A stretch of 64,000 nucleotides of DNA from Oceanobacillus caeni (GCF_019037185.1 NZ_JAHHXM010000003.1:1-64000); one strand, 5' to 3'. Shown: positions 1-8,555, counted from the stretch's first letter. Translations and numbers: made by a program. The notes: generated by a model not told the origin, from the letters alone.

Positions 1-120
1 AAAATTCCTATTATTAATAATATTGACACAAAAGGTTTCGCTTGACTTTTTCCTGAAAACTTTATGCAACACTAGTGATTCATAATAAAAAATCACTTGT
101 TACAAATACACATACATTTT

Positions 121-152
121 AGTCCACATCTATTATAGGTGTGGACTATTTT
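121..152. terminator. Bidirectional intrinsic terminator
   Basis: An 8-bp perfect stem (AGTCCACA at 121-128 and TGTGGACT at 140-147) is preceded by TTTT and followed by ATTTT. It probably ends a gene lying left of the window. Positions 1-335 hold no credible gene; apart from this hairpin they hold a repeat (151-229) and the bceR leader. Confidence 0.6.
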
Positions 153-229
153 ATCCCACCTAAACGGCAGTAAGACTCCCACTCCAAACTTTTGAGGAAA
201 CAAAAAAGGTAGGCGGGAGATCAACTGCC
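151..229. repeat. Dispersed hairpin repeat, family 1 (copy 1)
   Basis: About 80 bp that begins TTATCCCACCTAA and carries a near-complementary GGTAGGCGGGAGATCAACTG on its right side, so it can fold into a long imperfect hairpin. A diverged copy lies at 10930-11005 with the same edges and the same internal order (TAAGACTC/TAATACTC, then GAGGAAACAAA/GGGGAAAACAAA). Similar units are remembered as common in halophilic Bacillaceae. Its function is unknown; it could be a REP/MITE-like element. Confidence 0.55.
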
Positions 230-335
230 TGCTATCAAAAGTTGCTTGGTTCCCTGCAATAAAAAATGGCATTAGGTGAAACGGTTATGTTAAATTAAAC
301 TTAACTTATTTAATGGAACTAGGAGAAATTCAAAC

Positions 336-1040
336 ATGGAAAAAATCATGATTGTTGAAGATGATTTAAAAATTGCAGAATACCTTTGCAAGCACATAGA
401 AAAGTACGGATATGAAGTGATCATCGCTAAAGATTTTGAAAATATAATGGCTACTTTCCGTGATGCTCAGCCTAATCTTCTTTTACTAGATATTAATTTA
501 CCTAGTTTTGACGGATATTATTGGTGCAGGCAAATTCGTAAAGAGTCTATTTGCCCCGTAATTTTCATTTCCGCACGTACAGGGGAGATGGACCAAGTAA
601 TGGCAATAGAAAATGGTGGGGACGATTTTATTACGAAGCCTTTTCATCCTGATATTGTCATGGCAAAAATACGAAGTCAAATGCGACGTGCATATGGAGA
701 ATATGCGGCAAACTATAAAGAGAGAGTACTTATTCAAGGAGACTTAACCTTATATCCTGAACGACTTAAACTACAATTTAAAAATGAAGTCACAACATTA
801 ACAAAGAACGAAACCGATATTATTGAAAGTCTGTTGGAACGATATCCCCGAGTTGCTGGTCGTCAAGATTTATTGGCGAAACTTTGGGATGATCAAACAT
901 ATGTCGATGAAAATACGCTGAATGTTAATATTGCCCGAGTTCGGAAAAAGTTTCAAGAATTAGGAATGAACGATGCTGTAGAAACCGTTAGAGGAGCAGG
1001 ATACCGTCTACGTATTACATGGGAAGAGGAGAAGGCATGA
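336..1040 (+). CDS. bceR: BceR-like OmpR-family response regulator
   Basis: A 234-residue response regulator that should switch on the adjacent bceAB transporter genes when its kinase partner senses cell-wall-active peptide antibiotics. The receiver domain occupies about residues 1-120, with the acidic pair EDD at 8-10, the phospho-acceptor Asp in LLLLDINLP, and the conserved Lys in FITKPFHP. An OmpR/PhoB-type winged helix fills the rest and ends with the motif VRGAGYRL. An AGGAGA ribosome binding site precedes the ATG. The stop codon overlaps the start of the kinase gene by four bases (ATGA), so the two are translationally coupled. The order regulator-kinase-ATPase-permease is that of the Bce/Psd/Yxd modules of Firmicutes. 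Which drug is sensed cannot be read from the sequence. Confidence 0.9.
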   Translation: MEKIMIVEDDLKIAEYLCKHIEKYGYEVIIAKDFENIMATFRDAQPNLLLLDINLPSFDGYYWCRQIRKESICPVIFISARTGEMDQVMAIENGGDDFITKPFHPDIVMAKIRSQMRRAYGEYAANYKERVLIQGDLTLYPERLKLQFKNEVTTLTKNETDIIESLLERYPRVAGRQDLLAKLWDDQTYVDENTLNVNIARVRKKFQELGMNDAVETVRGAGYRLRITWEEEKA

Positions 1041-2032
1041 GATTATTTCTTCGTGAGCATTTTTTACTCATTGTGATACTGGTTATCCAAGTTTTCATAA
1101 TACCTATACTATTTTGGTTAGATGGTTACAGAGGGCTAAGTGTAAGTATTTATGCTGTTTTTTTATCCTTTGTATTCTTAACAGCAGTTTTTATCTATCG
1201 ATACATTAGTAGAAAAAAATTCTATCAAAGGTTACAGAATTCAATAGATTCACTGGATGAATCTCTCGAGACCACCGAACAAGCCCCAATATCAGAAGCG
1301 CTTGATCAGTTACTTCGCGCTCAGTATCGTTTATATCAAGAAGCACTTCAAAAAGCAGAAGACAGACAGGATGAGCATTTGTTATTTATGGATCGTTGGG
1401 TACATCAAATGAAGACACCCCTTTCTGTGATTGAACTAACCGCACAAACACTAGATGAGCCAGAATCGTCTAGCATTCGGGAGGAAACGGAGCGAATGCG
1501 AAATGGATTGAATACTGTGCTTTATATGGCAAGACTTCGTACGATTGCGGAAGACTTTCATATTAAGCCAGTCCTCCTATCCAAATTAATACATGAAGTG
1601 AATCAAGAAAACAAACGCTTTTACATTCGTAATGAAGTGTACCCACAATTGAAGGAAGATAAGCTTGGAATAACAGTGGCAACTGATGAGAAGTGGCTTT
1701 TCTTTCTATTGACGCAACTAGTACATAATGCTGTTAAATATTCTACTGGAAAAACAAATCGAATCGTCCTATCTCTTTATGAACGTTCGGGGGAAGCAGT
1801 ACTGGAAGTAAAAGATTTTGGCATAGGTATCCCGGTTGTGGATCAGAAGCGTGTGTTCCATAAATTTTATACTGGGGAAAATGGTAGAAAAAATCGGGAA
1901 TCAACAGGGATGGGGCTTTATTTGGTAAAGGAAGTTGCAAGGAGGTTAGAGCACGCTATTGAATTGGAATCCAAAGTTGGTGAAGGAACGACTGTTCGGA
2001 TTGTTTTTTCGAATACACAAAACCTTACATAG
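1037..2032 (+). CDS. bceS: BceS-like intramembrane-sensing histidine kinase
   Basis: A 331-residue sensor kinase partner of the upstream regulator. Two hydrophobic segments near the N-terminus are separated by only a few residues, the hallmark of intramembrane-sensing kinases that have no extracellular sensor and read the state of the BceB permease. The phospho-acceptor His lies in WVHQMKTPLSV, and the ATPase domain shows HNAVKYS, DFGIGIP and GMGLYLVKE. The ATG at 1037 is chosen because it overlaps the regulator stop as ATGA and is preceded by GAGGAGAAGG; the longer reading from 1019 has no such site. A BceR box overlaps the stop codon. The assignment to the family is firm, the exact antibiotic specificity is unknown. 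Confidence 0.9.
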   Translation: MRLFLREHFLLIVILVIQVFIIPILFWLDGYRGLSVSIYAVFLSFVFLTAVFIYRYISRKKFYQRLQNSIDSLDESLETTEQAPISEALDQLLRAQYRLYQEALQKAEDRQDEHLLFMDRWVHQMKTPLSVIELTAQTLDEPESSSIREETERMRNGLNTVLYMARLRTIAEDFHIKPVLLSKLIHEVNQENKRFYIRNEVYPQLKEDKLGITVATDEKWLFFLLTQLVHNAVKYSTGKTNRIVLSLYERSGEAVLEVKDFGIGIPVVDQKRVFHKFYTGENGRKNRESTGMGLYLVKEVARRLEHAIELESKVGEGTTVRIVFSNTQNLT

Positions 2033-2039
2033 ATGTAAG
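2024..2039. promoter_or_regulatory. BceR binding box in front of bceAB
   Basis: The sequence TTACA-TAGA-TGTAA fits the B. subtilis BceR-type consensus TNACA-N4-TGTAA exactly, and an extra C/G pair extends the palindrome. It overlaps the bceS stop codon and lies about 55 bp upstream of a TATACT -10 candidate (2084-2089), so bceAB probably has its own inducible promoter besides read-through from bceRS. Confidence 0.75.
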
Positions 2040-2122
2040 ATTCATGAAAGCATAATCGATAGTTTATCGTGAACCTTCTAGGCTATACTTCATATAGAAG
2101 CTTTCAGAAGAGGAGAATGATT

Positions 2123-2887
2123 ATGCTTGAACTAACAAATGTAAGTAAGGTTTATGAAGGCAAGGTAGCTTATCGTGCCCTTACAGATATCAATTTAGAA
2201 ATTGAAAAAGGTGAATTTGTCGCCATTATGGGTCCGTCCGGTAGTGGGAAAACGACATTACTAAATATTATTTCCACAAACGATGCACCATCAACGGGGG
2301 AAGTTAAAATCGAAGGAACTAATCCACATAAGCTAAAGAAAAATGATTTAGCCAAATTCCGTAGAAATGAACTAGGATTTGTCTTTCAGGATTTTAATTT
2401 ACTCCATACATTGACTGTCGAAGAAAATATTGTTTTACCCCTTACATTAGAGGGAACCCGTGTGAAGGAAATGAAGGAAAAAGCACATAAAATTGCTGAA
2501 TACCTTGGGATTGCATCCATTATGAACAAACGCACATACGAAATATCCGGAGGTCAAGCACAACGGGTAGCAGTTGCGAGGGCGATGATTCATGAACCTA
2601 GGTTACTGTTAGCCGATGAGCCAACCGGTAACTTAGATTCGAAAGCGTCGAAGGATGTCATGAAGATGCTTGTATCCATCAATAAAAAGGAAAAAACGAG
2701 CTTATTAATGGTAACACATGACCCACAAGCGGCAAGTTATTCCGACCGCGTTATTTTTATTCGTGATGGTAAGCTCCATTCCGAAATTCATCAAGGAGAG
2801 AGTAGACAGGCATTCTTCCAAAAGATAATCGACATGCTCTCGTTGATGGGAGGCGATGGCAATGACTTTTCGTCAGTTCGCGTTTAA
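2123..2887 (+). CDS. bceA: BceA-like ABC transporter ATPase
   Basis: A 254-residue cytoplasmic ATPase that powers the BceB permease in removing or freeing cell-wall precursors from peptide antibiotics and in signalling flux to the kinase. Walker A is GPSGSGKT, the Q-loop is in FVFQDFN, the ABC signature is SGGQAQRVAVARA, and Walker B is LLLADEPTGNLDS, followed by the switch His in MVTHD. The start at 2123 is chosen because AGAGGAG lies at the right distance; the longer reading from GTG 2069 has no ribosome binding site. Its end overlaps the permease gene by 32 bases. The MacB/LolD-like group is broad, but the neighbours make the Bce assignment secure. Confidence 0.9.
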   Translation: MLELTNVSKVYEGKVAYRALTDINLEIEKGEFVAIMGPSGSGKTTLLNIISTNDAPSTGEVKIEGTNPHKLKKNDLAKFRRNELGFVFQDFNLLHTLTVEENIVLPLTLEGTRVKEMKEKAHKIAEYLGIASIMNKRTYEISGGQAQRVAVARAMIHEPRLLLADEPTGNLDSKASKDVMKMLVSINKKEKTSLLMVTHDPQAASYSDRVIFIRDGKLHSEIHQGESRQAFFQKIIDMLSLMGGDGNDFSSVRV

Positions 2888-4757
2888 TAACGTACTACGA
2901 AACAAACGATTGTACATTGCTTACTTTCTTAGTAGCATGTTTACGGTGATGGTATTTTTCACATTTGCCATTTTTGCATTCCACCCGGCGTTTTCAAGTG
3001 GTTCCATCAATCACAATGCTTTATTCGGTATGGCTGTTGCTGGTGGAATTATCTATGTATTTTCCTTCTTTTTTGTTTTATATTCGATGAGTTCTTTCTT
3101 GCAATCAAGAAAGAAAGAATTTGGCTTATTAATGATGCTTGGGGCTTCTGATAAGCAAATTCGTCTCATGGTATTTCTAGAAAATATCTTAATTGGATTA
3201 ATGGCCACTATCGGCGGAATCCTATTGGGTTTAATATTTGCAAAGGCTATTCTATTAATTGCGGAAAATGTATTAATCATCAATGAGTCACTTGATTTTT
3301 ATTTTCCTGCACTTGCCATGGTTGTGACGTTTATTAGCTTTATTTTTCTATTCTTCTGTATATCGCTCTTTGTTTCGTTTATTCTTCGTACGAATAAACT
3401 TATCGATCTAATTAAAGGGGATAAACAGCCGAAAAGAGAACCGAAAGCTTCTATTTTCCTATCCATTTTCGCAGCATTACTACTTTTAGCTGGTTATGCC
3501 ACTGCACTCATGGTTAAAGGTGTTTCAGTAGTTTTTGCAATGGTACCTGTTATTGTCGTTGTTACACTTGGAACATATCTGTTATTTACTCAATTGAGTG
3601 TGTATATCATGCGTCGATTGAAACATAATAAAACTTTCTTTTGGCGGAAAACAAATATGCTACTATTCTCGGATTTATCTTTTCGAATGAAAGATAACGC
3701 AAGAACGTTTTTCATGGTAGCCATTATATCAACGGTTGCTTTTAGTGCAATTGGCACATTATATGGATTTCAATCCTACCTTACAAAAGGAATAAAAGAC
3801 GTCAATCCGTATGACATTACGTATTCACCATGGGAGGATGATAGCAAGGATGTTATCGAAAGCGACATTCGTACAGTCAATGCTATCCTAAAAGAAGAAA
3901 ATATTGATGCGAAGATGGAACAGGTAGAATTGAGCTATTTTGACTTGTCAGTACGAGATAATGGAGTGTTAATTGCGAGAGCCTCTGATTATAATCGTTT
4001 TGCCACATTAATCGGGGATAAAAAGCTTCATCCAAACGAGAAGGAAGCAATTGTAGTGGAACAGAGTGATGCACTACTAACTGAAGGTCCTAAAGCAAGT
4101 GAAGCGTTGATGAAGTCTAACATCAAATTAAATAACGGAAAAGAAATCCAACCACGCACCGTCGTAGAATCTGAAGTGTTTTCGGAACTAAATGGGTACT
4201 ATGTTGTAAATGATAAAGTCTACGAGCAGCTTGGTTCACCAGTAAACACTAATTTGAGTGTTGTATGGAAAACGAAAGATATGAATACAGATCAATTAAT
4301 TGAAGCAGGCAAAAAGCTAGATGAACAAGTGACGCATAAAGCATTTTCCGTTGATTATACGCTTTTTCAAATTAATAAAGCGTATGGACCGATATTATTC
4401 ATTGGTTTGTTTATTGGTATTGTGTTCTTCGTCTCTGCAGGAAGCTTTCTTTATTTCCGATTATTTACCGATTTAGATGAAGAAAAGCGCAAGTTCCGTT
4501 CTATTGCCAAAATTGGTTTGACACAGTCTGAGTTGAAGAAAGTAGTGAACCGACAAATTGCCCTGTTGTTTTTCTCGCCAATTGTTGTTGCTTTAGTTCA
4601 CGGTGCTGTTGCACTTACGGCTCTATCTCATTTATTTAACTACAATTTAACGATAGAAGCATCGATCGTATTGGGAGGTTTTGCCTTTATTCAAATTATT
4701 TATTTCTTCATTGTACGATTTTTCTATGTAAAACAAGTGAATAAGGCGATCTACTAA
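2856..4757 (+). CDS. bceB: BceB-like ABC transporter permease
   Basis: A 633-residue membrane protein with the Bce architecture: FtsX-like hydrophobic segments in the first half, a large soluble extracellular domain at about residues 315-510 (rich in Asp, Lys and Glu), and three more membrane segments at the C-terminus. The extracellular domain is the part that recognises peptide antibiotics in characterised homologues. The gene starts inside bceA, which implies coupled translation, and ends just before a strong bidirectional terminator. The first of two in-frame ATG codons (2856 and 2862) is kept; either could be used. It is full length compared with B. subtilis BceB-type permeases. Confidence 0.9.
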   Translation: MAMTFRQFAFNNVLRNKRLYIAYFLSSMFTVMVFFTFAIFAFHPAFSSGSINHNALFGMAVAGGIIYVFSFFFVLYSMSSFLQSRKKEFGLLMMLGASDKQIRLMVFLENILIGLMATIGGILLGLIFAKAILLIAENVLIINESLDFYFPALAMVVTFISFIFLFFCISLFVSFILRTNKLIDLIKGDKQPKREPKASIFLSIFAALLLLAGYATALMVKGVSVVFAMVPVIVVVTLGTYLLFTQLSVYIMRRLKHNKTFFWRKTNMLLFSDLSFRMKDNARTFFMVAIISTVAFSAIGTLYGFQSYLTKGIKDVNPYDITYSPWEDDSKDVIESDIRTVNAILKEENIDAKMEQVELSYFDLSVRDNGVLIARASDYNRFATLIGDKKLHPNEKEAIVVEQSDALLTEGPKASEALMKSNIKLNNGKEIQPRTVVESEVFSELNGYYVVNDKVYEQLGSPVNTNLSVVWKTKDMNTDQLIEAGKKLDEQVTHKAFSVDYTLFQINKAYGPILFIGLFIGIVFFVSAGSFLYFRLFTDLDEEKRKFRSIAKIGLTQSELKKVVNRQIALLFFSPIVVALVHGAVALTALSHLFNYNLTIEASIVLGGFAFIQIIYFFIVRFFYVKQVNKAIY

Positions 4758-4777
4758 TAAAGCGAGTTTTAGAAACT

Positions 4778-4827
4778 TAAAAAGCACCTGCAAACATGGA
4801 TATAACAATGTTTGTAGGTGCTTTTAA
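4778..4827. terminator. Bidirectional terminator between bceB and the oxidoreductase gene
   Basis: An 18-bp stem, AAAAGCACCTGCAAACAT paired with its complement at 4808-4825, ends in TTTT on both strands. It serves the two converging genes. Confidence 0.85.
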
Positions 4828-4828
4828 T

Positions 4829-5782
4829 TTAACTATCTTTTTCTCCATTTTCAATTTGAATAACAATTTTTCCTTTAGCATGATGAGTTTCACTTAGAAC
4901 ATGTGCTTCCGTTATGCCCTTAGCAGAAAAAGGAAACTGGTGTCCTATGATAACTTTTACTTTGCCTTTCTCTAAAAGTTCAGCAATCTCTGCTAATTGT
5001 TTACCATTTGGATTGAGCCAAACTAGACCAGATTTAATGTTTTTCTGATTAGCCTTTTCTTTACTAGGTTCGGAAACAATAGATGCTAACTTTCCACCAT
5101 TTTTTAGGACGGTAAAACTTTTCACTTGATTCTCTCCGCCAAGGGAATCTAGAACAAAATCAAAGTCCCTTAAGACCGTTTCAAAATCTTCTTTTTTGTA
5201 ATCAATTACTTCATCGGCACCAAGGGATTTTAAAAATTCAACATTATATGTACCTGCTGTTGTCACAACATAGGCACCAACATTTTTGGCAAATTGAATA
5301 GCAAATGAACCTACACCGCCCGCACCAGCATGAATAAGCACTTTATCTCCACTTTTTACTTGACCAAAGTCGAATAAACATTGCCATGCAGTTAATCCTG
5401 CAAGTGGTACGCAGGCTGCTTCTTCAAAACTTACATTATCGGGAATCCTAGCAAGCAGATGTGAATCGACAACGGTGTATTCAGCATAGGTTCCTCTATT
5501 TGTTGTTTCAGGTCGAGCAAATACTCTATCACCTATTTTGAATTCCGTAATATTTTTCCCTACTTCATCTACCACTCCTGCGGCATCCCAACCTAAGATA
5601 ATGGGAAAGTCAAAAGGAAGACTAGATTTTAAATACCCTTCTCGAAGTTTCCAGTCGATTGGATTAATCGATGTAGCATGTAATTTAACAACAACCTGAT
5701 TATCTCCAGGTTGTGGCTTTTCTATTTCTCTTTCCTTTAATTGTTCTTTCCCACCATACTGGTCAATAACAATTGCTTTCAC
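4829..5782 (-). CDS. Zinc-independent quinone oxidoreductase-like MDR enzyme
   Basis: An NAD(P)H-dependent medium-chain reductase, about 317 residues, of the quinone oxidoreductase/crotonyl-reductase type. The N-terminal GroES-like domain contains SINPIDWKLREGYL and GWDAAGVV. The nucleotide-binding fold carries HAGAGGVGSFAIQFAK (the AxxGxVG fingerprint) and LKSLGADEVIDYK. The catalytic-zinc and structural-zinc cysteine sets are absent. A second GTG at 5782 is preferred over GTG 5791 because AAGGGTGAT lies a few bases upstream and the protein then begins MKAIVI as is usual. The substrate is unknown. It stands alone and ends at a terminator shared with bceB. Confidence 0.8.
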   Translation of the reverse strand: MKAIVIDQYGGKEQLKEREIEKPQPGDNQVVVKLHATSINPIDWKLREGYLKSSLPFDFPIILGWDAAGVVDEVGKNITEFKIGDRVFARPETTNRGTYAEYTVVDSHLLARIPDNVSFEEAACVPLAGLTAWQCLFDFGQVKSGDKVLIHAGAGGVGSFAIQFAKNVGAYVVTTAGTYNVEFLKSLGADEVIDYKKEDFETVLRDFDFVLDSLGGENQVKSFTVLKNGGKLASIVSEPSKEKANQKNIKSGLVWLNPNGKQLAEIAELLEKGKVKVIIGHQFPFSAKGITEAHVLSETHHAKGKIVIQIENGEKDS

Positions 5783-5923
5783 GTTTATCACCCTTTATTT
5801 CACTGAACATACTTCTACTCAGTTTTAATTTCTAATAGAAAGTTATTATTTCCTATATACTATTATAGTATGCTAATTGCTTAATTGCTTTTATTTTGCA
5901 CTAAGTGTTTCCACTATGAAAAA

Positions 5924-5981
5924 GGTCAGTTTCCCACGGTGTTAAAGTGTTAGTGTAGCGGAGGATTGACTAAGACTTTTT
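5924..5981. repeat. Dispersed hairpin repeat, family 2 (copy 1)
   Basis: GGTCAGTTTCC opens a roughly 58-bp unit that ends in GATTGACTAAGACTTTTT. It aligns with 8240-8293, where the same frame appears with compensating changes in the stem. The two copies bracket the cid operon. The rest of the gap 5783-6121 shows only promoter-like AT-rich sequence. Confidence 0.5.
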
Positions 5982-6121
5982 CTCTCTTGATCAACATATG
6001 GATTCGTAGCATTTATAGAGGGGCACCATCATTTGTTGTAAAATAGACTTATGATAAGCCATCTAAATCCTGTCATGGTTAGTGTGGTGGCTATGTATTA
6101 ATATTTTGGGAGGTATTTATT

Positions 6122-7003
6122 TTGGAATTAAGGCAATTAGTTTATTTCATAGAGGTGGCCAAACATAAGAATATAACGAAAGCTTCGGAGGAAATGCATA
6201 TTTCTCAGCCAGCTTTAAGCAAGTCTATCATTGCTTTAGAAGATGAGCTAGGTACACCGTTAATTATCCGTACGAATAAAGCCATTGAATTAACGGATGC
6301 TGGTGAAGTTTTATTAAAATATGCTGTGAAAATGACAAGTGTATTGGACGAAATGTACCAGTCGATAAGTGATTTGACAAATCTTTCTATAGGACAGATT
6401 AACATTGGACTTCCCCCTTTTATCGGAAGTTTATTTTTTCCAAAGGTGCTGGCCAAATTTCACCATACTTATCCTAATATCAAATTAGATATTACCGAAT
6501 ATGGCGGTGCTAGAGTAGTTAAAAGTGTTGAAGAAGGGGAAATAGAGCTTGGAGTAGCGGTACAGCCCTTAGATGAACAAGCGTTCCATGTTTACCCAAT
6601 AGTGAAAGAGGAAATGAAGCTAGTCGTCCATAAGGATCATCCGCTTGCATTAAAAGAAGAAGTACATATAAGAGATTTAAGAAATGAAGAATTTATTTTT
6701 TATCATGAGGAATTTGCCTTAAACGAAATTATTCGCAATCACTTTTTAATAATGGCAGGTTATGAACCTAAAATTCTCTTTAAAAGTACGCAGTGGGATT
6801 TAATGTCTGAGATGGTTGAGGCGAATCTAGGGGTGACTATTTTGCCACAGTCGATCTGTAACCGCCTATATGCCAAGGATATTGAAATCATAAGTCTTAG
6901 ACCAACTATTATGTGGAGATTAGCTGTTATTACGAAGAAAGGTCGCTATATTTCCAATGCTGGAAGAGCGTTTATTGATTTTATTTTGAAGGAACCATTA
7001 TAA
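6122..7003 (+). CDS. cidR: CidR-like LysR-family regulator
   Basis: A 293-residue LysR-type regulator that probably activates the two membrane-protein genes directly downstream in response to a metabolic signal (acetate or overflow metabolism in characterised CidR proteins). The winged helix covers residues 1-60 (MELRQLVYFIEVAKHKNITKA, then ISQPALSKSIIALEDELG), followed by the linker helix and a periplasmic-binding-like effector domain. Translation starts at TTG 6122, supported by GGGAGG thirteen bases upstream and by the fixed LysR N-terminus. The arrangement matches ywbI-ywbH-ywbG of B. subtilis. There is about 100 bp between it and cidA, containing a possible operator. Confidence 0.85.
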   Translation: MELRQLVYFIEVAKHKNITKASEEMHISQPALSKSIIALEDELGTPLIIRTNKAIELTDAGEVLLKYAVKMTSVLDEMYQSISDLTNLSIGQINIGLPPFIGSLFFPKVLAKFHHTYPNIKLDITEYGGARVVKSVEEGEIELGVAVQPLDEQAFHVYPIVKEEMKLVVHKDHPLALKEEVHIRDLRNEEFIFYHEEFALNEIIRNHFLIMAGYEPKILFKSTQWDLMSEMVEANLGVTILPQSICNRLYAKDIEIISLRPTIMWRLAVITKKGRYISNAGRAFIDFILKEPL

Positions 7004-7027
7004 CTAAAAGTTATGAAAGGTATTCTG

Positions 7028-7055
7028 GATATGTATTTCACAAATGGGACATATC
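7028..7055. promoter_or_regulatory. Candidate LysR operator upstream of cidA
   Basis: A perfect 7-bp inverted repeat, GATATGT and ACATATC, with 14 bp between the arms, lies between the regulator and cidA. Its spacing suits a LysR dimer site (T-N11-A core). Assignment to CidR is inference from position only. Confidence 0.35.
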
Positions 7056-7107
7056 GGAGTAATATGATTCTTAGTTAATATGAATTTATAAAGAAAGGCT
7101 GTCATTC

Positions 7108-7479
7108 ATGTTGAAAATAGGAGTCATTATTTTACAAGTGTGTTTTTTACATGTTTTTCTTTTTTTAGGAATGGCACTGAAACATATTCTTCCTCTGCCA
7201 ATCCCTGCTTCTATGTTCGGATTGTTCTTATTGTTTCTAGCTCTCTACTGTAAGGTGATTAAACTAGAGTGGGTGGAACAAGGTGCCAAGTGGCTAATGG
7301 CGGAGTTGTTACTATTCTTTATCCCTTCTGCAGTAGGAATTGTCAATTATGAACAAATTATAAGTATACAAGGTTTAGAAATTGTCGTCTTAATTGCCAT
7401 TAGTACAATGATTGTTATGGGGATGACTGCCATAACAGCAGAAAGAATTTTAGCAAGGAAACGAAGTGAACGGCATTGA
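7108..7479 (+). CDS. cidA: CidA/LrgA-family holin-like membrane protein
   Basis: A 123-residue protein with four hydrophobic helices, ending in a short basic tail (ERILARKRSERH). The conserved LrgA core is visible in LKHILPLPIPASMFGLFLLF and in the loop that follows the second helix. CidA/LrgA proteins form oligomers in the cytoplasmic membrane; in staphylococci they affect autolysis and in Bacillus they are linked to pyruvate or acetate movement. The gene is preceded by AAGAAAGG and is coupled to cidB by a short overlap. CidA and LrgA cannot be separated with certainty by sequence; the LysR neighbour favours the cid side. Confidence 0.85.
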   Translation: MLKIGVIILQVCFLHVFLFLGMALKHILPLPIPASMFGLFLLFLALYCKVIKLEWVEQGAKWLMAELLLFFIPSAVGIVNYEQIISIQGLEIVVLIAISTMIVMGMTAITAERILARKRSERH

Positions 7480-8150
7480 TGATGATTGTATTTACTATTT
7501 TAACGTATTTTCTTTATTTATTTTCTAAAAAGGTTTATGGCAAAATACCATTTCCTATTTTTCAGCCATTATTACTAGCTCCAATATTATTAATCATGTT
7601 GATTACCATCATGCATGTATCTGCTAATCAGTATTTAGAGGATGCGAAATGGTTATCGCATATGCTTGGTCCGGCTACCATTGCTTTTGCTGTGCCTATA
7701 TATAAACATTTCTCGACTATAAAAAAATATATGGTTACCATCCTAATTAGCATTACGACTGGAACGCTTGTAGCAATTTTTTCAACTTATTTATTATCAA
7801 AATTAATTCATTTGAATTCTGATTTTCTTATTTCGATTCTTCCAAGATCAATTACCACTCCTATAGCTATAGAAGTATCAAAGGAAATTGGTGGCTTACC
7901 GACGTTAACGACGGTTTTTGTTATTATAACAGGTGTTATGGGTGGAGTTGTAGGTCCAGCTGTTCTTAAATGGCTTTCCATCAAAACACCGATTGCGAAG
8001 GGGTTAGCATTAGGAATGGGAGCACATGGTGTCGGTACCAATAAAGCAATGGAATACGGGAAACAGGAAGAGGTATTTTCTTCCATTGCAATGATTTTTG
8101 CAGCGTTTATTACCCTAGGCTGGGGGACATTGTTTATTCTCTTTATCTAA
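7479..8150 (+). CDS. cidB: CidB/LrgB-family membrane protein
   Basis: A polytopic LrgB-family protein of 223 residues with about six membrane helices. The conserved LrgB stretches are present: LPRSITTPIAIEVSKEIGG near the middle and LGMGAHGVGTNKAMEYG near the C-terminus. It works together with CidA. The chosen ATG overlaps the cidA stop as TGATG; TTG 7476 and ATG 7482 are alternative starts. A hairpin at 8240-8293, which is also a member of a repeat family, is the likely transcription end. Confidence 0.85.
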   Translation: MMIVFTILTYFLYLFSKKVYGKIPFPIFQPLLLAPILLIMLITIMHVSANQYLEDAKWLSHMLGPATIAFAVPIYKHFSTIKKYMVTILISITTGTLVAIFSTYLLSKLIHLNSDFLISILPRSITTPIAIEVSKEIGGLPTLTTVFVIITGVMGGVVGPAVLKWLSIKTPIAKGLALGMGAHGVGTNKAMEYGKQEEVFSSIAMIFAAFITLGWGTLFILFI

Positions 8151-8239
8151 GAAGTTAGATATGACTCGATCAATGATTTTTAGAATAATTGCTAACGCCG
8201 ATTAAGTAAACAAAATAAATAAGCAACTAATTATACTTG

Positions 8240-8293
8240 GGATCAGTTTCCTACCATACTAAAATCTTAGCATGGCGGGGGCTGATCCTTTTT
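8240..8293 (+). terminator. cidB terminator formed by a family 2 hairpin repeat
   Basis: GGATCAG (8240-8246) pairs with CTGATCC (8282-8288) followed by TTTTT, with a nested stem CCATACTAA/TTAGCATGG. It is the second copy of the unit found at 5924-5981. Confidence 0.6.
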
Positions 8294-8424
8294 CTATAAA
8301 TGTCACCGCACATATTTATGATGAAGAAGAAGCAAGATTAATATATGAAAAGATTACAAAATCGTATAATAAATTGCTGTTGGACTTTTCTAGATTAATG
8401 AATGAAAAAATAAAGGAAATATAA
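8272..8424 (+). CDS. Possible 50-residue ORF overlapping the cidB terminator
   Basis: An open frame starts at ATG 8272, inside the right arm of the hairpin, and encodes MAGADPFSINVTAHIYDEEE and then an amphipathic, Lys/Glu-rich helix ending RLMNEKIKEI. Composition and codon choice look coding, but no ribosome binding site is visible, so it may be the tail of a gene cut by the repeat. It resembles no family known to me. Confidence 0.25.
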   Translation: MAGADPFSINVTAHIYDEEEARLIYEKITKSYNKLLLDFSRLMNEKIKEI

Positions 8425-8429
8425 TCACA

Positions 8430-8465
8430 GCGGGATAGCGAGGAGAAGCTCTCCCGTTTTTTGTT
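8430..8465 (+). terminator. Intrinsic terminator
   Basis: CGGGA (8431-8435) and TCCCG (8452-8456) with an internal AGCGAGGAGAAGCT loop that can pair further, followed by TTTTTTG. It follows the 50-residue ORF. Confidence 0.5.
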
Positions 8466-8535
8466 TTCGAAAAAGGAAGGAAATGAAGTAATTTTAAATA
8501 ATCTTAAGGAATTCTATGTATAAGAGCGCATTCCC

Positions 8536-8555
8536 TATACAGTATAAACTGTATA
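8536..8555. promoter_or_regulatory. Palindromic operator candidate upstream of the opuAC-like gene
   Basis: TATACAGT-ATAA-ACTGTATA is a perfect 8+8 inverted repeat about 130 bp upstream of the coding start. A -10 candidate TATAAT lies at 8615-8620 with a weak TTTGTC -35 at 8593. A GbsR/OpcR-type (MarR-like) repressor of osmoprotectant uptake would fit by context, but that link is inference. Confidence 0.45.
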
